Source: Clostridiales bacterium
GTDB taxonomy: Bacteria > Bacillota > Clostridia > Lachnospirales > CAG-274
Direction: 5' to 3'
Assembly (NCBI GenBank): GCA_021201395.1
Contig: JAJQFB010000029.1
Coordinates: forward strand, 1 to 45,451
DNA: 45,451 bases
Below are positions 1 to 7,434 of this stretch, piece after piece. The notes beneath the pieces were generated by a model, which worked only from the letters and a program-made list of their open reading frames with translations, was not told the origin of the DNA and ran no database searches. Each line of letters begins with the position of its first letter. Position 1 is the first letter of the stretch. The position numbers were made by a program, and so were the translations under genes.

Positions 1-43
1 TGGTTACACCCTTAATTGAAAAATTGCCCCTTAAATTAAATAA

Positions 44-2074
44 ATGACATTGCCCTTTGAATATGACCTAAGCTGGTCAGGAAACGTAATTACATATGCG
101 GATTTGGCCTCTTCCGAAGATTCAGATGAAGAAGTCTCCTATAAATCGCTTCTTGCAAGCAGCGAGCAGAAAATATATGACGCTATAGACAGCAAATTAA
201 GCACCTCAGGCATAATGAAAAACATAACCTCAAAAACTTTCTCATTTTCCGACGGAACCTCTTTCAGCACTCCTATGCTTCAGGCGGATATATCCGCTTC
301 AAGTATAGGCGTAAGCATAACCGCCGACTCAGCCGGAAATTACTGGGACTATATTTCAGACGCAGGCTTAGCCTATATTTACGACAATCCGGATCAGGCA
401 TGGATATGCAACTTTACGGCAAGTATAAGCACCTCAGGCAGGAAAATTTCCACAATACACTATTATTTCTTTTCGACCTCCGACTACAGCGCGGTAACAA
501 GCGACTTATCCGCTTTAGAGGACTGGACGGACAGTATTCTCTCCGTAACAAATACATATTCCACAACCTACGGAAAGCTTAAATATATGCATGACAAGCT
601 TTGCGGCAAAACAAGCTATAATTACACTTCCCTTTCTCTCTATTTCGGAGATGAAGCCTTTCGCTATGCCCACGCAGCCTCGGGAATCGTAGCCCTTGAT
701 AATCAGGTGGTTTGTGAGGGCTATGCCAAAGCCTATAAGATTCTGTGCGATGAATCGGACATACCCTGTCTGCTTATGACAAGTACGGATCATATGTGGA
801 ATATAGTGCAGATGGACGACGGAGAGTGGTACGGCGTTGACACAACATGGGACGACGACACCACTATAGGCTATAACTATTTCCTTAAGGGGGAGTCAGT
901 CTTTCAGGATCACTCATACACAAGCCCTTTCAGCTTTGAACTTGCCTATGACGATTATGAAAACACCACAACAACAACCACAACTACCACTTCAACAACT
1001 ACAACTACTACAACGGAAGCAACTACGGAAACCACAACCGAAGTAATAACCGATGAAAACTATGTGGCACCCCCTGCCTTTACCGTTACAGGTGTTTTCG
1101 GCGGCAGGAACGTCACCTTTACAAGCGGCACAGCAGAGGCTGTAATTTACTATTCAGCAGATACATATATATTGACAACCGATGATACAATGGTATCAAA
1201 CGGCGAAACCGTATTATTTGAGGACTTTTACGGAACCATCTACGCAAGGGCTTATTATGACGGAAAGTGGAGCGATGTTTCACGGCTTATTTTGAAAATT
1301 CCCGTTACGGCGGCTCCCGAAATTACCGCAGACGGAAGCAGCGTTACCATTGCTTCGGGAACACCCTCAAGCTTTGTCTGCTACACTACCGACGGAACGG
1401 AGCCTGTTGTTGACACCGACGGCACGGCGGTAAACGGTACGTGGATTAGAAAAGACGGTGCAAGAGTGAATTCGGGAACAATAACAGTTGACCCCGGTGT
1501 AACCGTAAAAGCCATAGCCGTCAGAAGCTGCTTTACAAACAGTGTTTCGGCATCCGCCTATGTTCCCGTAGGTTCGCCCCAGTTTACGGTAGTTGGGGCT
1601 TACGGCGGCAGAAATGTTACGTTTACAAGCAGTACGGAAAGAGCCGTGATTTACTATTCAGCGGATGACTATGTATTATCAACAAATGATACAAAGGTTT
1701 CAAACGGTCAGACGGTTCTTTTTGAAGATTTTTACGGAACAATTTACGCAAGAGCATATTACAACGGAGTATGGAGCGATGTTTCAAGGCTTATTCTCAA
1801 AATACCTGTTGTAGATGCTCCCGAGGTAACCTATGAGGGCAACGTTGTAAGGCTTGTTTCCTCCACAAAGGACAGCTTTATCTGCTACACAACCGATGGT
1901 ACAGACCCGGTTGTTGAGCCTGACGGAACAGTAACAAACGGCACATGGATAAAAGTAAACGGAGCAAGAACCACAAAAGGCTCAATTACCGTCAGCTCCG
2001 GAACAACCGTAAAAGCCATAGCCGTAAGAAACTGCTTCACCAACAGCAGCGTTACAAGCTGCACTGTTTCATAA
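44..2074 (+). CDS. Transglutaminase-like surface protein with Thr-rich linker and two C-terminal repeats
   Basis: The protein of 676 residues has a transglutaminase-like (papain-fold) core at about residues 180-290. A catalytic triad is visible: Cys224 in VVCEGYAKAY, His250 in STDHMWN and Asp266 in GVDTTWDD. A low-complexity Thr-rich linker (about 308-333) follows, then two tandem repeats of about 165 residues (about 343-510 and 511-676). Each repeat has a FEDFYGTIYARAYY motif and a CYTTDGT(E/D)P motif like the chitobiase/hexosaminidase C-terminal (CHB_HEX) domain. This suggests an extracellular enzyme or adhesin, although no signal peptide is encoded. The upstream frame (bases 3-47) is open and ends in a stop overlapping this ATG. 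One added base near 40-44 would fuse the two frames, so the 5' end may be missing. Domain calls are firm; substrate and role are unknown. Confidence 0.8.
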   Translation: MTLPFEYDLSWSGNVITYADLASSEDSDEEVSYKSLLASSEQKIYDAIDSKLSTSGIMKNITSKTFSFSDGTSFSTPMLQADISASSIGVSITADSAGNYWDYISDAGLAYIYDNPDQAWICNFTASISTSGRKISTIHYYFFSTSDYSAVTSDLSALEDWTDSILSVTNTYSTTYGKLKYMHDKLCGKTSYNYTSLSLYFGDEAFRYAHAASGIVALDNQVVCEGYAKAYKILCDESDIPCLLMTSTDHMWNIVQMDDGEWYGVDTTWDDDTTIGYNYFLKGESVFQDHSYTSPFSFELAYDDYENTTTTTTTTTSTTTTTTTEATTETTTEVITDENYVAPPAFTVTGVFGGRNVTFTSGTAEAVIYYSADTYILTTDDTMVSNGETVLFEDFYGTIYARAYYDGKWSDVSRLILKIPVTAAPEITADGSSVTIASGTPSSFVCYTTDGTEPVVDTDGTAVNGTWIRKDGARVNSGTITVDPGVTVKAIAVRSCFTNSVSASAYVPVGSPQFTVVGAYGGRNVTFTSSTERAVIYYSADDYVLSTNDTKVSNGQTVLFEDFYGTIYARAYYNGVWSDVSRLILKIPVVDAPEVTYEGNVVRLVSSTKDSFICYTTDGTDPVVEPDGTVTNGTWIKVNGARTTKGSITVSSGTTVKAIAVRNCFTNSSVTSCTVS

Positions 2075-2092
2075 AAAGCAACGAAAAAACAG

Positions 2093-2134
2093 CGGTATTT
2101 GGAAAATTAATCTTCCGAATACCGTATTTTTATT
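2093..2134 (+). terminator. Rho-independent terminator after the transglutaminase-like gene
   Basis: A 12-bp stem pairs CGGTATTTGGAA (2093-2104) with TTCCGAATACCG (2113-2124), with one G-T wobble and an 8-base loop. It is followed by a T-rich run, TATTTTTATTTATAT. It lies 19 bases past the stop codon. Confidence 0.85.
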
Positions 2135-2199
2135 TATATAAATCCACAAAGCCGCAAAGACTTTAAATTGACAAAATAAACCGCTTTTCCTATTAAGGT

Positions 2200-2560
2200 T
2201 ATATAAAGCCTATGACGCAAGGTGGGGGCAGGTGTCGGTTTCTGTGTTTGAACCCACAGACTGTTATATGTCTGAAACACTTTTGTATTATTCCGTGATT
2301 TTGCAACAGAAAAAAATTAATCTGAACCCTTGACCTTTACCCTAATTATCGTGAATTATAACAACCATAACACCACCTCCTTGCACTCGGATTTTTGTAA
2401 TGCCTCGGCATCACCTCCTGCGTATTCAGATAAGTAAAATTTTTCAGAATTTTTGCTGCGGCAAAAACGGGCTTACGCCCACCCTATGTCTTTCGGGTTC
2501 TCAACCGCCCGTCGTCTCCCTCAAGGGTACAAGCAATCTGCTTATGGTAAAAATACAGTT
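2200..2560 (-). other. Hairpin-rich non-coding region, candidate structured RNA or element remnant
   Basis: No normal-size gene fits between 2135 and 2698. Several short hairpins are visible: TCTGTG/CACAGA (2241-2260), an overlapping and mutually exclusive CAGAC/GTCTG (2257-2274), TTTTTGC/GCAAAAA with a 4-base loop (2450-2467), GGGC/GCCC (2469-2480, GTAA loop on the minus strand) and GGTT/AACC (2496-2506). The minus strand also has two strong Shine-Dalgarno sequences, AGGAGGTG before an ATG at 2411 and AAGGAGGTGGTGTT before an ATG at 2368. They open ORFs of only 21 codons (2346-2411) and 8 codons (2342-2368). I recognise neither a named RNA family nor the peptides. The strand is inferred from those ribosome-binding sites. 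Confidence 0.4.
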
Positions 2561-2698
2561 ATAAATCAACATCTGTTTTTAATTTTCTTTAAAACTTAAA
2601 TTTGAAATAAAATTCGGCTTCGGGGAATAAAATTAAATAATGAAGATAAAATATGGTATATAAAAATTCGGGAGAGATTCCTATTAGGGAGTGAAGCT

Positions 2699-3241
2699 AT
2701 GACCTTTTATATCGACAGCAGGGACAGGAATGCGGCGGTTAAGGTTAAAAATACTTTAAAACTTATGATAAGAGAGAAAATAAGTGAATTTTCTCACATT
2801 GTGGTTTTGTGTATAGGCACCGACAGGGTGACAGGCGACAGCTTAGGCCCCTTTGTGGGGGACAAGCTTAAGGAGAGCTATGTCTGCAGTGTTTACGGAA
2901 CCATTCACCACCCTGTTCACGCCAAAAATTTAAGCTCTGTACTCAATATAATATCAAAAAGAGGAAAGCCCCTTGTTATTGCCGTTGACGCCGCTTTGGG
3001 AACCCACATAGGAAGCATTACCGTAGCCGACGAGGGCATAAAGCCGGGGACAGCTCTCAATAAAGACCTGCCTCTGTCAGGGGCAATAGGCATAACGGGC
3101 ATTGTAAATTCCGACGGGGGAGGAATGAGAGTTTTGCAGAACACACGGCTTTCCACGGTTATGGATATGTCGGAGGTTATAGCCCGGGGTCTTATAGGGG
3201 CGGTAGCCGAAACGGCTGAAGAAGATTTTTTGGCCGTGTAG
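2699..3241 (+). CDS. yyaC: Spore protease YyaC (DUF1256 family)
   Basis: The 180-residue protein matches the YyaC family in length and motifs: LCIGTDRVTGDSLGPFVGDK near residue 40, YGTIHHPVHAKNL near 70, AVDAALG near 100, and SGAIGITGIVNSDGG near 130. YyaC resembles germination protease (GPR) and the hydrogenase-maturation peptidase fold, and is found in endospore formers. A proteolytic role in sporulation or germination is known only by family. The start has a GGGAG ribosome-binding site 8 bases upstream. It is the strongest sign in the window that the organism forms spores. No convincing sporulation sigma-factor promoter was seen upstream. Confidence 0.9.
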   Translation: MTFYIDSRDRNAAVKVKNTLKLMIREKISEFSHIVVLCIGTDRVTGDSLGPFVGDKLKESYVCSVYGTIHHPVHAKNLSSVLNIISKRGKPLVIAVDAALGTHIGSITVADEGIKPGTALNKDLPLSGAIGITGIVNSDGGGMRVLQNTRLSTVMDMSEVIARGLIGAVAETAEEDFLAV

Positions 3242-3247
3242 AATTAT

Positions 3248-3284
3248 GCCCCGTCAATTTTTTGAGGGGCTTATTCTATTTTTA
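3248..3284 (+). terminator. Terminator after yyaC
   Basis: GCCCC-g-TCAA (3248-3257) pairs with TTGAGGGGC (3262-3270), with one bulged base and a T-rich loop. TTATTCTATTTTT follows. It begins 6 bases after the yyaC stop. Confidence 0.75.
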
Positions 3285-3337
3285 CCGGGGCTTGAATAGT
3301 ATAATAAAAAACAATTTATACTTACGGAGGGATTAAT

Positions 3338-3973
3338 GTGGTTCAGGATTTAACAAGCTCAAATCAAATATATATATCAGGCAGAATAGACACTGAGCCG
3401 GAGTTCAGCCACAGCTTTGGCAGCGAAACCTTCAATATTTTTTACTTAACCATACCCCGTCTTTCAAAAACCTGCGACAGACTTCCCGTTATAGTAAGCG
3501 AGAGAATTTTAGACAGGGAGGCTGTTAAAACAGGGGACAGGGCGGCCGTAAAGGGGCAGATAAGAACACATAACACAAGCTATGACGGAAGAACACACCT
3601 TATTATAAGCGTCTTTGCAAAAGAAGTTTACGAGCCGAAAACCGAGGATGAGGACAAAAACCCCAACTTTGTTGTTTTAAACGGCTTTATATGCAAACCG
3701 CCCTTTTACAGGGAAACCCCACTCAAGCGTCAGATTACGGACATACTTTTAGCCGTAAACAGACCTTTCGGCAGGTCTGACTACATACCCCTTATCGCTT
3801 GGGGAAGAACGGCGGAGGATGCGAAAAATCTCTCTGTGGGAGACCGCATCCGCATAGAGGGACGTATGCAGAGCAGGATTTATCAAAAAAAGATTACCAG
3901 TGAAAAAACGGTTGAAAAGACTGCCTTTGAAGTTTCTGTTTCAAAAATGGAGATTTTAAGGGAGGATTTTTAG
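3338..3973 (+). CDS. Single-stranded DNA-binding protein-like protein with two OB folds
   Basis: The 211-residue product has two successive OB-fold-like halves. The first (about 8-95) has YISGRIDTEPEFSHSFG, FYLTIPRLS and RAAVKGQIRTHNTSYDGR. The second (about 105-205) has VVLNGFICKPPFYRETPLKRQITDILLAVNR (about 108-138), SDYIPLIAWGR and DRIRIEGRMQSR. The second half carries the typical SSB strand pattern. Ordinary SSB has one OB fold and an acidic tail; this protein has neither a single domain nor an acidic tail, so it is probably an SSB paralogue rather than the replicative SSB. Translation starts at GTG 3338, behind CGGAGGG. A TATAAT-like hexamer at 3300-3305 may belong to its promoter. Confidence 0.75.
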   Translation: MVQDLTSSNQIYISGRIDTEPEFSHSFGSETFNIFYLTIPRLSKTCDRLPVIVSERILDREAVKTGDRAAVKGQIRTHNTSYDGRTHLIISVFAKEVYEPKTEDEDKNPNFVVLNGFICKPPFYRETPLKRQITDILLAVNRPFGRSDYIPLIAWGRTAEDAKNLSVGDRIRIEGRMQSRIYQKKITSEKTVEKTAFEVSVSKMEILREDF

Positions 3974-4042
3974 TCAATTTTAACAAAGCTTTTGATTTTT
4001 GATTAAAATTCAATGAAAAATCGCCGATATTTTAATATAAAC

Positions 4043-4071
4043 TTGACAAATCCCCAAAAATTGATTATTAT
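4043..4071 (+). promoter_or_regulatory. Sigma-A type promoter for the DUF6465-like gene
   Basis: A consensus -35 TTGACA (4043-4048) is separated by exactly 17 bases from a -10 TATTAT (4066-4071). It leaves a leader of about 90 bases before the ATG at 4167. Confidence 0.85.
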
Positions 4072-4166
4072 AATTATGCAAATGAAAATTTATAGTTCAA
4101 GTAATTTAAGGGGCTGTCGGTTAATAGGCTTTCGCTTCCTTAAAAAATTACGGGGGTATTATTAAA

Positions 4167-4379
4167 ATGACGAAAAGTGAATTTTATGTTGAATTTAACG
4201 GAAAGAAAGTTTCTCAGGACGATATAGCAAAAAAAGCTAAGGAAATCTGGAAAGACTCGGGCAACAAGGTTAAAGACCTTAAGACCGTAGAACTTTATTA
4301 TCAGCCCGAAGCCGAGAAGTGCTATTATGTTTTCAACGGCGAATCCAAAGACAGCGTAAACGGTGCCTTTGAAGTTTAA
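4167..4379 (+). CDS. Small DUF6465-like protein
   Basis: The 70-residue protein starts TKSEFYVEFNGKKVSQ. It continues through a helix rich in Lys (IAKKAKEIWKDSG) into VKDLKTVELYYQPEAEKCYY and a C-terminal VFNGES. This strand-helix-strand layout and the YYQPEA...YYVFNG pattern match what I know of the DUF6465 family of small Clostridia proteins, whose function is not established. It is a single-gene transcription unit with its own consensus promoter and a strong terminator, which suggests high expression. The leader (4078-4166) can form a stem between TAATTTAAGG and CCTTAAAAAATTA. The family call is from memory. Confidence 0.7.
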   Translation: MTKSEFYVEFNGKKVSQDDIAKKAKEIWKDSGNKVKDLKTVELYYQPEAEKCYYVFNGESKDSVNGAFEV

Positions 4380-4427
4380 TTCTTTAAGACTTAATAATCT
4401 TTTTGATTAAATTGTGATGTAAAAGAC

Positions 4428-4474
4428 AAGACCTGCAATTTTCCCCAGAGGAAAAACAGGTCTTTTATTTTTTC
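4428..4474 (+). terminator. Terminator after the DUF6465-like gene
   Basis: AAGACCTG (4428-4435) pairs with CAGGTCTT (4457-4464). An inner stem TTTTCC/GGAAAA lies between, and TTATTTTTTC follows. Confidence 0.9.
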
Positions 4475-4539
4475 ATTTTTATTATTCGGCGGTTTGTTTT
4501 TATTGTTTATAAATATATAAAGTTTAGAGGAAATTTATG

Positions 4540-4568
4540 TTGATTAGGAGGACGATTTAGGATATAAT
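4540..4568 (+). promoter_or_regulatory. Promoter of the folD-led folate operon
   Basis: TTGATT (4540-4545), a 17-base spacer and a perfect TATAAT (4563-4568) lie 44 bases upstream of the folD start codon. This is the only good promoter before the run of same-strand genes that ends at 11023. Confidence 0.8.
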
Positions 4569-4611
4569 TAAAGAATATTAAAAATTAAAAATTATTCGGG
4601 AGGATTTTATT

Positions 4612-5460
4612 ATGGCTGTTAGAATAGACGGAAAAGTTATTTCGGGAATTATAAAGGACGAGGTTAAGGCGGAGGTCAGTGTGCTTAAAGCAGAGGGAAC
4701 CGATGTTACACTGGCTGTTATTCAGGTGGGAGAGGACCCTGCTTCTACGGTTTATGTAGGCAACAAGAAAAAGGCCTGTGCTTACACGGGTATAATATCA
4801 AGAGCCTGCAATCTGCCTGAGGAGGTAAGTCAGGCGGAGCTTTTAAGCCTTATAGAGGAGTTAAACGCCGATGTAAGCGTAAACGGAATACTTGTTCAGC
4901 TTCCCCTGCCTAAGCACATTTCCGAGAGCAAGGTTATTGAAACAATATCCCCTAAAAAGGACGTGGACGGCTTCCACATTCAAAGTGCAGGGGCGCTGTT
5001 GACGGGAGAACCGGGCTTTCTCCCTTGTACGCCTGCCGGAATTATAGAGCTTATAAAGAGAACGGGTATCGACATAACAGGCAGGGAGTGCGTTGTTGTA
5101 GGCCGTTCCAATATTGTGGGCAAGCCTATGGCCGTTCTTCTTTTGAGAGAAAACGGAACCGTAACGGTTTGCCACTCCAAAACAAGGGATTTAAGAAGCA
5201 TTACAAAACGGGCGGACATACTTGTTGCGGCTATAGGAAAGCCCAAATTTATAGACGCTTCCTACGTTAAGGAGGGTGCCGTTGTTATAGACGTGGGAAT
5301 CCACAGAGGCGAAAATAAAAAACTCTGCGGAGATGTGGATTTTGAAAGTGTTGAGCCTTTGGCCTATGCCATCACGCCTGTTCCCGGAGGGGTCGGGCCT
5401 ATGACTATAGCCATGCTTATGAAAAACTGTCTTGAAGCGGCAAAAATGCAGAAAGGCTGA
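4612..5460 (+). CDS. folD: Bifunctional methylenetetrahydrofolate dehydrogenase/cyclohydrolase
   Basis: The 282-residue enzyme interconverts 5,10-methylene-THF and 10-formyl-THF in the cytoplasm using NADP. Signatures are QVGEDPASTVYVGNKKKAC with the catalytic Tyr48-x3-Lys52 motif, GILVQLPLP near 92, PKKDVDGFH near 114, PCTPAGIIELI, the Rossmann-type VVVGRSNIVGKPMAVLLL near 160, and the C-terminal signature TPVPGGVGPMTIAML. Length is normal for FolD. A CGGGAGGA ribosome-binding site precedes the ATG. It heads an operon of folate genes and would supply one-carbon units, including for the PurN reaction encoded further along the window. Confidence 0.96.
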   Translation: MAVRIDGKVISGIIKDEVKAEVSVLKAEGTDVTLAVIQVGEDPASTVYVGNKKKACAYTGIISRACNLPEEVSQAELLSLIEELNADVSVNGILVQLPLPKHISESKVIETISPKKDVDGFHIQSAGALLTGEPGFLPCTPAGIIELIKRTGIDITGRECVVVGRSNIVGKPMAVLLLRENGTVTVCHSKTRDLRSITKRADILVAAIGKPKFIDASYVKEGAVVIDVGIHRGENKKLCGDVDFESVEPLAYAITPVPGGVGPMTIAMLMKNCLEAAKMQKG

Positions 5461-5494
5461 GACGGTTCTTAAAAAACAGTAAGGGGGACAGCCT

Positions 5495-5962
5495 GTGAAA
5501 AAGGGAAGATATATTTTTATTTTTGTTTACAATATAGCCGTAATCGCTCTTTTTATAGTGCTTCTGTTTTTGGTAAACAGAGGAGTCGGAGCCTATAAGG
5601 AGGAATATTCAAGGTTTTCCGCCTCAAGGTCCGATATGGCGGCCAATTTCATAAGCAGCTATCTTACAAGCTACACAAACACTCTTTCGAGCCTGGCGGA
5701 TATGGAAATAACCAAACAGGGCATAAAAGGCTCTGAAACCGATATGTCGGAGCTTATAAGTATGATAAGAACGGGAAACCTGACAGGCGACTATGTGGAA
5801 AACGTGGTTTTTCTTACGGAGAATATGGAGGTTGTTTTTTCGGCAAGACCCTTAAACACGGGGCTTTCGGAAACCGACGGAGAGTGGATAAAAAGGCGGC
5901 TTTCGGTTCTCTTATTTCCGATACTATGGAGGGAGCCTATGAGGACGGGGAGTATTTTATAG
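5495..5962 (+). CDS. N-terminal part of a membrane sensor (split by a frameshift)
   Basis: This 155-residue frame has an N-terminal membrane segment (about residues 7-27, rich in Ile/Leu/Phe) followed by an extracytoplasmic helical stretch (RFSASRSDMAANFISSYL) typical of Cache-type sensor domains. The last 25 or so residues are out of frame: the family-like continuation lies in the overlapping frame that starts at GTG 5884. The switch point is a 5-A run at 5890-5894. One extra A would give ...GEWIKKAAFGSLISD and a single protein of about 637 residues. The start has a weak AAGGGGG ribosome-binding site. See the next entry for the rest of the protein. Confidence 0.75.
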   Translation: MKKGRYIFIFVYNIAVIALFIVLLFLVNRGVGAYKEEYSRFSASRSDMAANFISSYLTSYTNTLSSLADMEITKQGIKGSETDMSELISMIRTGNLTGDYVENVVFLTENMEVVFSARPLNTGLSETDGEWIKRRLSVLLFPILWREPMRTGSIL

Positions 5963-7407
5963 CGGCTGTTCCGGTTTTTGAGGACAGGATGCTTTTGGGC
6001 TACATTGCCTCTAAAATAAGCTGCCGTGTTTTTTCCGTAACTCAGGGGAATTTGACAAATAACAGCGACACCGGCTTCATACTTTTTGACAGCGCCGGAA
6101 ATTCCGTTAAGCTGAGTACGGGGGAAGCCTCGGAGTATACATACAGAGATTTAACAGCTGACGACGGTTCGGAAATTTCACACAGAAAATATTTTATAAG
6201 CGAAAGTAAAATATACTTAAACGGTTCTGATTCGGCCTGGAGAGTTTTCTATCTTCTTTCGGGAGAAAGTATGTACGGGGTGTTTAATACGCTTGCAGCT
6301 TCTCTTTTCGGAGCCTGTGTTTTTATGATTTTTATAGGCATAGGAGCCTTATTTACCTACAGAAAATATTTTTTGAAGCCGGCGAATATGATTTCCGAGG
6401 CTCTCGGTGATATGAACAAGAGCAAAAATTACCTGCCTATAGCCGTAAAGACAGGTCAAAAGCACTTTGACACAATTACGGACGGAATCAACAAAATGAT
6501 TGAATATACCGTAAACGGCGATACGGCCATTAATGTTGTGGCCAAAAAATATTCGGCTCTTTTCCGTGAAAAAAGGATTGTTTTCATAAAGTGGGATATT
6601 GTCAATTCCGTTTTTGAGGTAAGCCCCTTTTACAGGGAAATTTTTGGAAGAGAGTTTGTTTCCTATGTGGGCAGGGAATTTACTCCGGAGCTTATGAATA
6701 TACACCCGGAGGACGCCGAAAAATATACCCAATGGATAAAGGATATAAGGCTCGGAAGAAAAGCCCGGCCCCTTGTTTACAGGAGAAAGATTGCCGGAGG
6801 GAAGTACAAATATTTTGAACACACCTTTGTCATAAACAGCGATGAAATGGGAAATCCCGTTGAGGCCTTGGGCTTTATTACAGACGTTGACAGATTTGAA
6901 AGAAAGGAAATCGCCTTAAAGAGGGCGGCGGAGCTTGACCGCTATACAGGGGCTTACAATAAATATTCCTATATGGAGATTCTTAAGAAAAAATACGAAG
7001 AAGCTATGGCCGGAGGAGAGGGCTTCTGCGTAAGCCTTATTAAGCTTCATAATTTCTATGAGCTTGAGGATAAAAGGCTTGGGGCAGGAGAAGAGGGTCT
7101 TAGGTTTATAGTAAATGTCTTAAGCGAGAATATAGACTGCTCCGTGGGCAGGGTTCTTTCGGACGCCATAGGGGCTATAGGCTCTCCCAAAAACGTAAGC
7201 TTTTTTGCAGATGAAATAGCTAAGGAGCTTGATCTCGGCTTTACATTTTCCGAAACAGAGGAGCATTTTGACGTAAAAACAACGGCGGCTCTGTTCTTTA
7301 CAGATGATGAAAAGGACGGCTTTGAGGAATTTATAAAAAAATGCTGCCGTGAGTATGAAAGATTTGCCCAGGGGCCGGAAAATGACTATTTTTTTAATAA
7401 ACAATAA
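5884..7407 (+). CDS. C-terminal part of the sensor: Cache remainder, membrane helix, PAS and degenerate GGDEF-like domain
   Basis: The reading frame contains the rest of the extracytoplasmic domain (to about 120), a second membrane segment (about 128-158, LFGACVFMIFIGIGALF) and a short linker. A PAS domain follows (about 215-335, ending GFITDVDRFERKE), then a GGDEF-like domain (about 345-490). The latter starts with DRYTGAYNKYSY, like the DxLTGLYNR entry of diguanylate cyclases, but GRVLSDAIGAIG stands where RxGGDEF should be. It is therefore unlikely to make cyclic-di-GMP and may only bind or signal. The GTG at 5884 has no good ribosome-binding site, so it is probably not a true start. It lies between folD and folC with short gaps (34 and 27 bases), suggesting co-transcription with folate genes. 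Confidence 0.75.
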   Translation: MDKKAAFGSLISDTMEGAYEDGEYFIAAVPVFEDRMLLGYIASKISCRVFSVTQGNLTNNSDTGFILFDSAGNSVKLSTGEASEYTYRDLTADDGSEISHRKYFISESKIYLNGSDSAWRVFYLLSGESMYGVFNTLAASLFGACVFMIFIGIGALFTYRKYFLKPANMISEALGDMNKSKNYLPIAVKTGQKHFDTITDGINKMIEYTVNGDTAINVVAKKYSALFREKRIVFIKWDIVNSVFEVSPFYREIFGREFVSYVGREFTPELMNIHPEDAEKYTQWIKDIRLGRKARPLVYRRKIAGGKYKYFEHTFVINSDEMGNPVEALGFITDVDRFERKEIALKRAAELDRYTGAYNKYSYMEILKKKYEEAMAGGEGFCVSLIKLHNFYELEDKRLGAGEEGLRFIVNVLSENIDCSVGRVLSDAIGAIGSPKNVSFFADEIAKELDLGFTFSETEEHFDVKTTAALFFTDDEKDGFEEFIKKCCREYERFAQGPENDYFFNKQ

Positions 7408-7434
7408 ATAAAACAAGAGGAATAAGAGGCGGCT

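Noticed and set aside
2241-2260. GGTTCAAA loop resembling a tRNA T-arm on the minus strand
   Set aside because: With a standard 7-base T-loop the flanking bases do not pair, and no acceptor, D or anticodon arms are found nearby.
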